Shown piece after piece: positions 48,560-62,116 of a stretch of 64,000 bases of DNA. The DNA comes from Bryum argenteum. Lineage: Eukaryota; Streptophyta; Bryopsida; Bryales; Bryaceae. Location: assembly GCA_037043015.1 (NCBI GenBank), contig CM073322.1, forward strand, positions 33,563,364-33,627,363, read 5' to 3'. Each line of letters begins with the position of its first letter. The first letter of the stretch is position 1. The notes beneath the pieces were generated by a model. That model had not been told where the DNA came from and did no database searches. It saw nothing but the letters and a program-made list of their open reading frames with translations. Position numbers and translations under genes: made by a program.

Positions 48560-51029
48560 TATGAAACTACTTGTTTCCCTCGCTTGTGCGATCTCCGTTT
48601 TGGCCCATTCTAGCCTTGCTATTAGGATTTAATTATGCTAGTAAATTTCTAATCAGATGCTTGTTAATCCCAAAATCTTAACACGTGAGGTACCGACTTG
48701 TAGGAGTGATGCCTATAGGTTTTTGAATTTGGCTCCCGAGGCCAATTTTTAGTCTTTCTATGAATTAGCAAACAACAAAGGTGAACTGGATCTAGCAGTC
48801 TAACAATTCTGCTAACCTTATCCCTATGTTGGTTTTTTCTATCCGCCCATGCTAATAGACATGCCTTAGTAACTTCAATTTGGCAGCCTCATCCTTGGAT
48901 TGTGCCCTACAGTCGTCCGGTGATGGAAGCACTTTGATTTGATGGGGAATTCTCATAATTGTTACCATTGCGGAGATCCAACAATTGCTTCTTCTGAAAT
49001 TGGACATCGAGCCCTAGGTTCTTAGGCAATCGTCGAGGTTAACGCCAAATTGGCTCCCGTTCGGCTAGCTACTCCCGCCGATCATCAACAAACTCTTTCT
49101 CCTGATTGGTTGCTATTGCCCATAGCCATTTGGACATTGATGCATGTGTCCCTAAATTTGGTCTTTTTTGTATTTTGTAGTGATTTGAGGCCAAAATTAC
49201 CTGAAAACTCAATATCTTGAACTTCGTTCAGCGGTTTTGCAGTTCGATTGTTTTCCGCAATTCTACGATTAAAACCGATTCTAACGACATTTCATGTGCC
49301 TCCATCCAACCGGCAGTGCCCGAGATCATAATGTCACCTCCAAATCAAAACAAATCAAACAAACCACTTGCTTTAAATAATAAATTATGTGCTCCAAATG
49401 TTATGATTATTACGTGGTTGGGTTCTCTTGCTTTTTTGCTAAATCTGAATTTAGGTCATTTTTAACTTATTGTAATTTGTGGGCCATAATTACTTTAAAA
49501 TATAATATCTTGGAATTCGTCGATTTGTTTTGCGATCCAATTGTTCGGACCGGCGGGTCTCAAGATCATTATGTCACTAACAAATTAGATGAAAACAAAA
49601 CAAAACAAACTACCAGTCTTATATAAAGACTAGCATGGCTTTGGCATTGCTTCAAATATATTGTCAAATCTTGTATACTTAAGTAATTTACTAAAAAAAG
49701 TATAAAAATAATAGAAAATTTTCATAATTAGGTCATTTTTGTAGTTTCTGGTGATTTAGGGGTCATAAATTATTTAAAAATCAATATCTCAAGACTCAAC
49801 GACCCATTCTGCGATCCAAGTGTTTTTAAAAACTCTACAAAGAAATGTGCTTCCAAGTCCATAAACTATAAATCTAAAAGTAGTACTTGCCTTAAATGAT
49901 AGAAAACATGGCCTTAAAAATTCTCTTGTAAAATTCCCTTGTTCACATGGAGTGAAAAGAAAAAAAAACAAACAAGTTGAGCAAGGTTATTCACAATAAT
50001 TTAGGTTATACGTATTATTTTTAAAAATCATATTAATAGGATCTCATGGAGTATAATTTTAAGAAGTCTCGATAGAATGTTTTAGACTTTTTTTCATCAA
50101 ATGAACTAGGAGATCTATGAATCTGATGGAATACAAACATCTAAACAGATTTCGATGAGTTCCAAGCAAGCAAACATTACGATTTACTACGAAGTTAAAA
50201 GCAAGGCTTCTCTGAAGACTTGGACAGATAGATAGATAAGAACTCCAATCTTCAGATCGAAGATTGGCGTGAATACATTGTCTGTTCATAATGTCTTTAC
50301 CTCCATGGCCACAAGACAAAGAGGTAAAAGAGCAAAAAAGACTAGGACACGAAATAACATAATTACCCCCACGATGAGCAAAAATTGTACTTTAGTTTAA
50401 AAATAGAGTAAGTATCAACCTACCTAAGTTCTTGGAGTTTTACATAATTGAAATCTGAGAATACCCTAAAATATTCTGAAAAGTGAACCAAATTAATAAT
50501 TAAATACATTGTAGTAGCTGAAATAATGAAGTGTACAAAGTCCAACAAGATATCAAGAGACACCAAATTAATTTAAAGATACGAGCACACCACTCAAACG
50601 TCAATACCGCATTGAATGGTCAGGAGTCGGTGACTTGGTGGCGCACTACCTTCCCCCACCGAACTCGAACCCGCCTCTTCATGAGGAAGACAAAATCACG
50701 ACTAAATGGATGAATATCGTCGATTAAGTGGATGAACGACGAATTATCATCCAAACGATGTGTTCCCAGCACTCGTTCCAAGTGGAAAGACTGGCGCTCC
50801 CAAGCTCTTCGGTCGTCGCCCTCACCGCTGTTGCAGCTCCAGCTCCAGTTCTTAGCTTCCTCTCCCCTTCCTATTCCCCTCTTCCTTGGCTTCACACACA
50901 CTAGAACTGGGGACTGCGGTACCCCTGTTTTTGCGTACCTCGCCCCTTCCTTGAGCTTTTCCGGGAGCGATCCAGGGCCGGGAGTCGGAGGGCGGGACGA
51001 CATTGCGCACCCTAAGCGGCATCCTTGCA
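48560..51029. other. Intergenic DNA and RabA 5' flank
   Basis: AT-rich with no recognised gene up to ~50.6 kb. A segment near 50264-50288 resembles 10180-10215. From ~50.75 kb the DNA is pyrimidine- and GC-rich and should hold the RabA promoter and 5' UTR. No other motif was assigned. Confidence 0.4.
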
Positions 51030-52822
51030 ATGTCGTACCAAGAGGACCAGAGCGAGGACTACCTCTTCAAGGTAGTGCTCATTGGTGACAGTGCTGTCGG
51101 CAAGTCCAACTTGCTGTCTCGGTACGCCCGGAATGAGTTCAACTCCAACTCCAAGGCCACCATTGGCGTCGAGTTTCAGACTCAGTCCATGGAAATAGAC
51201 GGCAAGGAGGTCAAGGCACAGATCTGGGACACTGCTGGTCAGGAGCGTTTCCGCGCCGTCACCTCTGCGTACTATCGCGGTGCCGTCGGGGCGCTCATCG
51301 TTTACGACATCAGTCGGCGCGGCACTTTCGAAAATGTCAGTCGCTGGCTTGATGAACTCAAAGGTATGTAACATTGTTTGCTTTCTTGAAAGCCGGAGAG
51401 TGAATGTGCTTTTTCAGCTCGAAAACATTCCGATCAATTTTGAGGCGTCGGAAAGTTCCGTTGAGAACGTTGTCTTTCTCGTGGTTTCGATTAGAGCAGA
51501 CGACAGACGTGATGTAGATCGTCCGAATGTTGCGGGTCCTGCTTTGATTCTCGGTCAGGATTCACGTGGAGAAATGACGTCATTACTGGGGAAAGCGAGG
51601 CGCAGTGTTTAGAAGGTGTTAGTGAGTAGCTGTTTTAAGTGATGGTGGTCGTCGCGGTTAGGAAGCATTTGGTTCGGCTGGTGTGAAAAGGCCGTCATCT
51701 TTTTCTTTGGTCGGAATCGTTGAGCATAGAACGGGTTCTTGGACGTCGCAGAGCTTTGTATCGAATGTAGGTTACGTGGGCTTCTCTGTGAAGATTTGCG
51801 AATTTGTTGTTAAGCAGACACTAGTCTTTTCGAACATGTAGATTCAGCTTGTATTTAGGTCTTGCCTCACTGCGGATGTCACTAGCTAGTGAATGAAGGT
51901 TGTGATCTTGAGATTATATTGCGTAGCATTGGTATTAGAATTATCAGAGCATGGCTTAATGCGTTAGAATTAACGATGGAAGCACCATGAATTTTAAAAT
52001 TCTCCTGTAAGTACATACCTTGCCGGTCTGGTCGGGATTGCGCATGAGTTTGGCATAAGCAATTTCTCTTCTTACCAGATCTTACGAATGATTTTGTAGC
52101 GAATTTAACGTTTGCAAGTACAAAGCAGAGAGTCCGTTCGAATTATAGTTCGCGTTTTTCACATGTCCAGGTGATTGTACAAGGCGTATTTGTAGGATAT
52201 CGAGCGGTTTTGGGGGTCATTACTTTGTTAATCACTGGTACTGTCTTAGACTTGGAATCTTGTATTTGATATTGCGTGTCATGCTATTACGTTTACTTCT
52301 TTCATAAGTCATATCTTATTTTTGAAGATGTCATAAGACTGGTAACCCGCTAGCAAGCCCACGCTCGGCACTTTGCACTCTTTGTCGAAGCTTAGGAACG
52401 TGATCTTCAAGAGAAGCTCCTACATAATTTTTCAACATGCATGTGAGCAGTTATGTCTCTTGATTTACTTGAAAATATCGTCTAACGCGGCATTGTCGGT
52501 TTCTGCAGTTCATTCCGACTCTAGTGTGGTTGTAATGCTTGTTGGGAACAAGAGCGATCTTGCGCACATACGGGAGGTTAGTGTGGAAGAGGCGACTGCT
52601 CTTGCTGAGAAGAATACGATGTCCTTCATGGAGACATCTGCTTTGGAATCCGTGAACGTGGTTGACGCTTTCCAGACTGTGCTGAAGGAAATTCACAAGA
52701 TAGTCAGCAAGAAAGCATTAACAGCAGATCCTAACAGGTCAAACACCGTTGTTTCAAGCGGTCAAAGGCTGGCGGGTGGCGACGACACGACACCAAGGAG
52801 GGGTGGGTGCTGCTCGTATTAG
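51030..52822 (+). CDS. RabA-type (Rab11-like) small GTPase, 2 exons
   Basis: A Ras-superfamily switch of the plant RabA group, which directs trans-Golgi/recycling-endosome traffic to the plasma membrane. Exons 51030-51363 and 52509-52822 (GT-AG) give 215 codons plus stop. The start is ATG 51030, in good context just before the conserved YLFKVVLIG. Motifs: P-loop GDSAVGKS (residues 19-26), switch I KATIGVEF, Walker B/switch [21 protein letters not shown]. The C-terminus is RRGGCCSY, with the double cysteine for geranylgeranylation at 212-213. The FQTQSM stretch after switch I points to the RABA4/A5/A6 branches, most like RABA5 from memory. The intron position (after DELK) is usual for RabA genes. 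No damage seen. Its 1.1-kb intron holds nothing recognised. Confidence 0.95.
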
Positions 52823-54382
52823 TGCGGTGCCTACTCTTTCAGTGTACGAGTTTGCACCTCTTCTTTTTAGCCTGATTTCAAATCCCAAACCCCAGTGTGA
52901 GTGTTGACGGAGCATATTAGCTTATGGTTTATAAGGCTGTGTTTGTAGGTGCATGCAATTCCTTGTAGGAACAAGCATGACAATTTCCTTCAGCGCATCA
53001 GAAATTCATGTTAAGGATTTTGACGATCCTCGGTCCTGAGTATCCTGAACCAGGGCAACGATATGGAAATGCGGCAAATTGTAATCATGACACAAAAAGT
53101 GGCCTGTAATATCAGTGTAAATGTGATTCTCAATGCGTTCCAGCTTTGTCCATCTTATCGTCCAGAAGTATGCTTGACGGGATTAGTGAATTCTTGAATG
53201 CTTGCAGTATTTGAGACAGGTCTTAGCATGACGGTAATCTTTATCACAGGGCTCATTCTTGTAATCCTTGTGCTTCCTTTGTTTAGGCAACCATCACGCA
53301 TTGTCCTGTTTCTTCTCCTAACGTTTTTGGTATGTAAATTACTAGATGAAGCCCCTCGGTGGAAAATTTTCTCTCGACGTTTTTCTTATAATTATAATAC
53401 TTCAATTACCCCTACGTTATCAAATGTTTGAACCTTTCGCTGGTCAATCCGGGAATTGGGGGCCGGGGCGTGCCCGAATTCAAGAAACCAAGCAATAGTA
53501 TCACCGACTGAACGTTTCATACGATCAGTTGTGGCTTTCAAAGAGATTTCAGTTTAGCAATAGCGAATTCATACCGACAACAGAAGCATAACATCTTGCT
53601 CGCTGCCGTAAGTACCACAATAAATTGGTGTCAGTGATCGGAGAGGCATAACGGTACGAGTAGTAGACTTAGTTTCGCTTCTGGAATTTTGTACTCGCTT
53701 CCGATTGAAAGCGAAGCACTAACGAACGTAAAATGGTAGCAGATTATGCGGATTAGCAGGAGGTGCTACATTTTAATATGGGTTCCAATTGCTTTACGTC
53801 CGCGCCTGTTGCCAATTGTCATCACTTCGGAGTCTGAACAACTACAGGTATCAACGATAACACTTTAGGGCTTACCCGAATGTTCTTTCTAATCAGTGTG
53901 GTCCACAGTTCACGGACACAGTCACTCTATTTGAGATTACTCTGTTGCGATTCATGCAAATTCGTCGGTTTACGAAGAGTGGGCTCGTGAGGGTCGCTGG
54001 AATCATGCTGATCGTGAAGTGGACTGTACTGTAGATAGTCACTCAAATTTTGAGGTTTCATTTCTATATTATTCTTGTTCTACTTGAGTAGATTAGATAG
54101 TACACGTAGTATATGGCACGTTTCGCAAACTTTTACAGTACAAGTCCGGCTGTCTGCAATATTGATTCTTGGTGACAGCATCATTCCGTATAGTCAACTT
54201 TTGAAGCTCTTTCGCCTGCAGCAACCGGCTCAGATTCTACGGGCTGGTGCCCGATTGAACCGATTAGGTATGGCCTTTTGTTGGGAGGAGGAAATGGGAG
54301 GGGGGTCGCGGAGCTTGCTTTTTTCAGAAGCTAAGGAACAGTGAAAAGAGTGTGGAGTGTGCTTGGGGTTTCTCTGTCGACA
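52823..54382. other. RabA 3' flank and CLC 5' flank
   Basis: No gene recognised. A 77-codon frame at 53198-53431 has two hydrophobic stretches but may simply be 3' UTR or spacer. The region next to 54383 should contain the CLC promoter and leader. Confidence 0.4.
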
Positions 54383-57300
54383 ATGAGGCCACCACGACGA
54401 GTCTCCTGGGGCAATCTCCAGGATCAAGATGATGGTGCCCGCGGGAGCACTCCGAGTCAACGTGATCCTACAGGTCAGTCAATCACTGCTCTTTTTACAA
54501 TTTCGCCATGTGTTCCGATGGTCTGAAGGACATAGAATGAGGGTCCCACTCCTATTTAAAGTGCATGCGTAGCTCTGGATACCTTATGTTACACGGTTTC
54601 ACAGTTGAAGCAGATTTTGTTGTTTGAGCATTCTTCAATTTTAGGTCCCAGTTGCTGAAGCTAATACACCAAGGTTTATGCTTGTTGCTGTAACTGGTCG
54701 TGAAGGTGGCTATGGAGGCGCCTTTTGAATATATTAGCTCTGTGTCTGCTAGGATTTCTTATGGTGTAGTCTGAAAGGTTATCATGCACATCACTTTCCT
54801 GTGAATTCGATAGACATCTCGCTTGATTCATCTGGGTGTTCACTCTTCAATAGTGTATAATGAATTTCTTATATTGCTGATGGCCAGTCGGTAGATTTGT
54901 CCGTTTCAAATTGACAGTCAGTATTAAACTTCATTCTGCGGGACAAGTGTAAACCTCCTTGCGATTTATGGCCTAAGATTTTCTTCCACTGGCAATAATC
55001 CCTTTCACAGTTACACCTTCGTCTTTCTCCATCTTTGTGTTGCATAATTCTACTCAGTGAGGACTCGATCTGATAGTTTGGGTCTTGTTAACTGCACTTG
55101 CAGATTTGCATGTAGACATGGAAGACACAGATATAGCGGACGTTGAGGTGCCGTTACTGTTTAACCAAGGCTACGAGTGCAGCCAGACTCAGGAAGTTAA
55201 AGGCCCTGGCGATGACGATGTTGGCGTTGAAAGCCTTGATTTTGACCCTATATACAATGTGGTTAATGAAAAACTCAAGAAGCGACAATTCAGTCTCAGT
55301 CGTAAATTCTATGGGTACTTCACTTTCCAAGCACATTCAGATGTGCATCGAAAACGAGTATGCTAGAATTTTTCTCTTTTCATCTTGAGTAAGTTTAGCA
55401 AAGCGATTTCAGGGTCTTGATGCTCTACTTTGGCATTGGGTGTGCAGGTACACGGGTCTTACACTTGCGAAGTGGACTATCACGATCATGATCGGAATTC
55501 TTGTTGGTAAAACATTGCCGTGATGTTTAATTTCAGTTTCCATTTTATTGAATGGCATCCAGAGATTCAGGAGAAAAAGTAGAGATTTTAGGTCATCTTC
55601 ATTCACTGTGATGCAAGTACAGAAACGTGAAACTGCTCAAATTCTTCTGATTCTTTTTGATATCTTGATCACTACTTTCAGGGGGAATTGGTGTGTCTGA
55701 ATTGAAAGCAAACTTCTTATGCATTGGAGCTAGGTTCCTCTTGAGGATTAGATGAGGTTTTCCGGTCCAAGGAGGGTGAGACTGGACTAACTTTTTTGAT
55801 TCGTAGGGGTGATTGCGTTCTCAATTGAATCCTTTCAAGATGTTATCATCACTCGCAAGGTGACCTTCCCGTTCAAGCATCAACCCTGACGTATCCTTGA
55901 TTCCCTCTATGTGATTGATCACGAGTCTCATGGCTTCTACTTGGTCCGCAAGGAACAACGTTTTGAGTATCTGATTGCATGAGCTGCAGAAAGAGTGGAC
56001 AGAAGAGTTGATGAATCGTGGACTGGCGCTTGTGTTCTTCAACTACGCAGCCGTCGGTGTGGCTCTGATTCTGCTTTCGAGCTGCCTGGTTTTATTCTGG
56101 GCTCCAGCATCCGCGGGTGGAGGGGTATGCACACCAGCCTTCAGATCCTCAGCAATGCCTGTTCATAGCAACAATTTTGAAATGTGAGGCTGCAGCTGTT
56201 GAAACATATACCCTGGACGTACTAAGGATGCATTGGTTCCTTCGTGCAGGTCACCCTAGTCATGGCTTATTTGAATGGTAATGACATTCCCGACTTTTTC
56301 CGGCACAGAACTCTCTTTACGAAGGTACGCTCTCTGTTTGCTTCCCCTATGATGATGCTGGATAACGTGAAATAGTGTGTCCTTTCATGTTTACTCCTGA
56401 AACTGACGAGGGTTTCCATCCGTGATCATGTATTTACAGATATTGGGTACTATCTGCACAATTTCATCTGGCTTACCGGTGCGTTTCGCTTCTATCTGCT
56501 CGAGGACTTTTCGTTTCACAATCATCTGATGCTTTCTGGGTATGGCTTTTCAAAAATTTGCAATTCTGAACGTTATTTAATCGACCTTGTACTTAGATTG
56601 GTCAAGAAGGACCTATGGTTCACATTGGCGCTGCTATTGCGTCTGAGCTTACTTGGTTGCACGGCCGGTCTCCAACAAGGAGGCATTACGTGCCTGACCC
56701 ACAATCTCGGTGGGAAGTCTGGAAGGAGAAACTTAGGCAGCTCACACCGAAAGCTTGGATATTTGTAAGTGAAGATCATGGTGAAACGATTTTCTATACC
56801 ATCAATGATTTAAGAGTATGTGACTGCATTTGTCGAAATTGATGTCTGCTTGGAATATAGTGGCTGCGATCTCCTTACATGACATCAAATTACCTGCATT
56901 ACAGGACTTTTATAACGATAAGGACAGGAGAGAGTTTATATCGGCTGGAGCTGCAGCTGGGTTCGTGCTGTTCTGACACATTACTATTGTTTAAGTGAAT
57001 ATAGAATATGCCAATCTTTCTATTCTACCTTGGATTCGTTCTGGAATCGAGTGGCTCAAGGCCATTGTGTTATGCAGATCTAGATGTTCGAACATGTCTA
57101 ATCGGGTAAGATTTGTTTCAAGTTTATCAATTGATAAACCTCATGTATTGTGTTAAACAGCTTGGCAGCAGCTTTTGGTGCACCGATTGGTGGAGTTTTA
57201 TTCTCTATGGAAGAGGCCTCTAGTTTTTGGTCTAAAAAGGTACTGGAACTGCTTGTCTTTATAAACCTCGGTTCTACTGCATTGTGCCATTCTTGTGACA

Positions 57301-60300
57301 CACCGTAAATCTCATTAGAGTGTTACACTAGTGCCTAAGCTGTATCTGTCGATGGCTGTGTGAGCAGGTAATGTGGCGGTCACTTCTATGTACAACTTGC
57401 GCCACCATGGTTTTATCATGGCTCAATCTAGGGTATGCCTTATTTTCATCGTTTTCGAGGACTATAATTTGAAAAGTATTCCTCATAGAGCATGGTAGTC
57501 TCTGTTTTACAGGATTTGAGTTCATCTCCGCATGCACTATTGTTCTGTGTTCGAGTTTAATTGTTTTAAATTGATACGGTTCTCTGAAATGCGACAGGCG
57601 ATTTTCTTTCTCATTACCAGGCACCATCTCCTTTCATGGTCTTAAGGTAATTATCTTACTCTGTAGTCAATCATCTGGACTGCCCTTGATGATGACGAGA
57701 ATCCGTAACATGATTATGATACGTTTGGAGTGTCCTTGGAGCAATTTGTGGATCCTTGCAGGATTCACGTCCTTCTTAATGGAACTGTGTAATTTCCTTG
57801 TCCGTCTATGGATCCAGACAGATAGCGACTATGTAATCTGGCATGTATCAGTTTAGAAGTTTGCATTCTTCTGAATGCTCATTCATATCCACTAAAAAGG
57901 AATTAAATGATAATTCTGTGGAGCGTTCAAGAGTGTACCTTCTTTACTGGAGTTAAATTTTCGGGCCTATACTAACAGTTTTGGATTGTGTTGTGCCAGC
58001 CTGAGTTCGATCTCATAGACTTGCCATTATTTGTGGTTACGAGTGTCTTCGCTGGAGTGATTGGAGCGTCCTTGAACATTGTCCATGATTGGCTTGCTCA
58101 ATTTCGACCACCCTCAAAGCGAAGGGCTCTTAGGTTCGGATCACACCTCACAGTATTCTCTATAACATGTAGAATTTCTTTTTGCAGCATGATATATAGA
58201 GCTCAGTTTCTGTCTATTTTCTATGCATGTTCACTTTCTGTAAATGTTAATGTTGACATGTGTAACAACCTCTACAGGGCAACTTGAAACTTGAGCTTGT
58301 GCTGTTCTGGTTTGAGGGGTGCAGGGTGTTCGAGGCCTGCCTTATGACGTTCATCTCAGTTGCCGCCATCTTTATGCTGCCCCACTATTTCGGTCGTTGT
58401 ATACCCATCCAGAAAGAGTATGATATGTTTGTACCCTGCTTACAATATGAAGTATGTTTCGTTTTCTAGTGCGGTTATGTCGATAGCGTTAGCTCAAGAG
58501 ATTCCATTGGGGCACATATCTGGAATAAGTCCAGATCGATGCTTTGATTGTTGATGTTAGGCTCTGGAATGATAGTTTCTAGTTGGAGTTATTACTTGTA
58601 CTCCCGACAGATGTGTGTTTACTGACAAAGTGAGAATGTTATCTTCTGCAGGCAAGAGGGTGATGAATATTGGTATAGGTATACATGTGCGCACTCGGAT
58701 CCGGAAACAGGGATCCGGTACTACAATGATCTAGCTTCTCTCTACTTTGCCGTCCCACGGCAGGTGAGTTCCGCATCGACTGCTGTACAGAAAGTTAGTG
58801 TTGCTTTGGATCTACCGTCTTTGCTTGAAGATTGCCTTTTTCTTGGCATCTATTGACTCTAGAACGGGACTCGTCGTGGAATGTTTCAGACGATCCAGAA
58901 GCTACTAGCATTAGACGGTGGTGACGCTTCTCACTTTGCTGTTTCTACTCTTGCCATTCACTCAAGTTCGTTTCTTCTGCTGTTTATTCTAGCGTACGGC
59001 ATTGCAGCTCCCGGGGGCATTTTCATGCCGTCTATCATGGCAAGTGGGATCTACTCTTCATGGCTTTTCTATTGGGCTTCTTTCACACTTTGCAATGTGA
59101 TGGCATGTTGTTGTGGTGGACAGTCGTACTGAGAGTTGAGGCTGATTATTATTATTTTGTACTTGTCTTATGGTCAATTGACAACAGGTAGGCGCATCTT
59201 TTGGTGCATTTCTGGGGTGTATTTTTCAATCAGCATTCCCACGGTAAGAGGTTGTCCGCGTGTCTTGGATTTGTCAAGGTATTTCATTTGGAATTCTTCT
59301 GCCACGAAAAAAACTTTCTCAGCAGGAGATTTTGTCATGGTCGTCCTTTCTACTATTTTTGTTTCGAATGTATGTCATCGCTGGACAATAAACTGTTAAT
59401 TTATCATGAACTTGAGTCGAGCTTTGGTACTTCAGCTCATTCTTGGTGTCTATGCGTCACTCGTGAACATTGGATGCAGGTGGTCAGTACAACCGGGCAT
59501 GCATGCGCTTGTGGGTGCGACTGCTATGCTTGGTGGAGTTTTCCGAACCTCCATTTCCTTGGTACATTGCGACGTTCAACTTCTTGATCTAGGAATTGCA
59601 GTCACTTAGGCATCACGAATTGTTTGCATCTGTGAAAGTCGGAAGTCGTGAAAGCTTGACCGCTCTAAACGAGACTCATGTTCCATTCAAATGTTCAAAC
59701 AGAATGATGTAAGATGCGGAATCCTATGAGGCAATACATCTCATGGTTTGAAGCAATACCTTCGTTTGTGTGATATATGTACACAGGTTGTGATCATGAT
59801 TGAAGGCACAGGTGGAATCGAGTTTCTACTACCAGTCATTCTTGCCATCGTCCTTTCCAATTGGGTGGCTCATCACATTCATTCCGCAGGGGCCTATGAG
59901 TCTGACTTGGAGCGCATAGGTACGATTCGCCCTTTTCAGTTCCGTGCAAGAATTCTAATAGGTTCTATCTTATGCTTGCAAGCACCTCGATGTTGTTACT
60001 TATGTCTCTTTACTGCTGTCACGGGTTTTCCATGTCGCAGGAGAAGTCCATTTTCTGCAAAGTGAGCCTTCACAAAAACTCCGAATGATCACGGCTGGAC
60101 GCATCATGGCATCGAATGTGATATGTTTCAAGGAGGTAAACAATATGTGAATTTCAAGGGTCTGTGAGAAGAACTCTACCCATAGAATCGACGATTATTG
60201 AGCATGTAATCTTAGAACAAGGATTCATGCGTCTTAACATACTGTGGAGGATGTTGATACCACCTTTCTGATCTTTTCTTAAATGTGCAGATTAGCTCCG

Positions 60301-61418
60301 TCAGTGAGGTTGCGGCAGTGCTCCGTGCCACGAGCCACAACGGCTTCCCTGTGGTTCGACACACGGACGGCGATGGTCAGCTCGTTGGTATTATATTGAG
60401 GAGCCAGGTCTTGTTGCTGTTAGAGCAACGCGCAATTTTCGAGGCCGATGAAGCAACACTGGATCGACCCACGCGTTTCGGTGTTGGTTTAAGGTTGCCA
60501 CGGTTGACCGGGGAGCAATTGTATTTGGACCGGCTTATGCGTGTGTACCATCACACTCATTATCCCCATCGCCGTTACTCAAGCTCCAGACCTGAAGCCG
60601 TTTCTGAACTGGAAATCGATGAACTCTTACAGGTATTTCATGATACATCGAACAAAGTCAATCTGTGAGTTTCAGGATCACTTAAATGGGCAGCTATCAC
60701 ATGTTGCTAGGAAATTGTAACCAACAGGCATTTGCAAGAACTAGGAGTCCTTATGAACTTAAGATAAAGTCCTGCTTCAAATGAGTTATCTCCATTTAAA
60801 GGTTAGATGGTGCATGATTCCATGGCGTCTTTTGCTTTCTGCAGGAATTTGCGATGCGAGGTGTGAATGGCAGCAGTAGTACTGAAGAAGATCATGAGAA
60901 GCTCGAGGATGTGGACGAGGCGTCACATGTGGCCAAAGAATTAGCCGTAGACTTCCGGCCTTGGATGAATCGTGCGCCTCTGACGGTGCGTATAGTTACT
61001 GACAACGTACGTCATGTTGTCGAATGTGTCGGTGTCTTACTTTCGTACGGTTGTGCAGGTTCGAGCAGAAACCTCAGCACGGCGAGTTTACATCATTTTC
61101 CGGACTCTTGGGTTAAGGCATCTGTGCGTAACTGATGCAAGCAACAGGTCAGTCTCCATCAATATGTTGTTGTAAACGAAGGGGAGTTGCTTCATCAAGG
61201 AGTGAATTATAAGTGGGTGAGCTATCGTTGTGTGCAGAGTGATAGGTATGATCACAAGGAAAGACATCGCTAAGGCACACAAGGAGATGGAACTGGAGAG
61301 CGACACTCCGAGAGATCCAGAGTTTGAGAATAACCAGTCCTTCGGAATGAGGTCCTTCAGTTTTCGACCAAGCTTCAGGGAAAGATCTCCTAGGGATGTG
61401 CTCTATTCGTTGCCATGA
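54383..61418 (+). CDS. CLC-family chloride channel/antiporter, 24 exons
   Basis: A membrane anion channel or H+/anion exchanger with CBS domains. Exons: 54383-54473, 55104-55314, 55448-55506, 55807-55859, 55990-56124, 56250-56324, 56440-56478, 56597-56764, 56905-56960, 57161-57239, 57368-57432, 57598-57646, 58000-58133, 58325-58417, 58652-58763, 58890-59039, 59188-59243, 59480-59561, 59787-59919, 60041-60135, 60291-60632, 60845-60985, 61059-61147, 61238-61418; 895 codons plus stop, in frame. Signature parts: [20 protein letters not shown] (in place of GSGIP), GQEGP with the gating Glu at ~225, [13 protein letters not shown], and [10 protein letters not shown]. Two C-terminal CBS domains follow (about 630-700; 800-855, [11 protein letters not shown]). 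The exon 2/3 join was chosen because it restores [12 protein letters not shown]. The intron after exon 16 is GC-AG. It resembles algal/protist-type CLCs more than Arabidopsis CLC-a to -d, judged from memory. Start ATG 54383 is the first in the frame. Confidence 0.93.
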
Positions 61419-62116
61419 CCGGCCAACCAAGATTATGTAAGTCCGGATTGACCACAGCATATGGAGCTTCTCAAGAGATGATGTTGCAACGTATATTTAG
61501 TTGATGCCCACACAGTATTTTAGCGCTTCTGTCTCTTAAGTATGGGTATCATGCTTGGACAGGGTCCGTCAATTTAGAGACAGTATGAGGCTCGGATATG
61601 TAAATTTCAGAGATACAAAACTAGGATATGTATCTTAGACAGGTTGTGCAGTAAGCGACTTGCTGCAACTTGCAAGCCTTCTTTTTTATTGTTTAAGTAG
61701 TAATAAGAAACTATTGCACCATAACCTTCTGGTACTGAAACTGGACTTGGACTGAGCAGAAGCAGTATGTCCATGAGGAGCCCAACTTCCCTCGATGAAT
61801 GGCATAAGCCTCTTATCAGATTCAGCTTTCTTTATTGATTGCAGAGAAACTATAAACTCCCTCCTTTTCAAAACATTGCAACAATCCAAGCTCGCGAGCT
61901 TCCGACATGAAGACCAGGAAGGCCTAGAAATGTTGAAGATTACAATAGCATCACATGGTAACCGACAGTGAAAGTGGCTCAACAGAAAATGCTGTACATG
62001 ATATTTACTGAAACTCGAATCTACACAAATTTGTAAGACATCAGAGATGCTACATTACAATCGAATCATTGTGGGAGCTGCACAGACTACGTTACAAGGC
62101 GATAGGCGGCGGGATC
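61419..62116. other. Convergent 3' flanks of CLC and PLCX genes
   Basis: Both neighbouring genes end toward this 700-bp stretch, which should hold both 3' UTRs. No other gene seen. Confidence 0.6.

Noticed and set aside
55315-55447. Alternative CLC exon adding residues through HSDVHRKR and GLDALLWHW
   Set aside because: It keeps frame, but the shorter join (TATGG|GTACTT to TGCAG|GTACAC) restores the family's [12 protein letters not shown] and is preferred.
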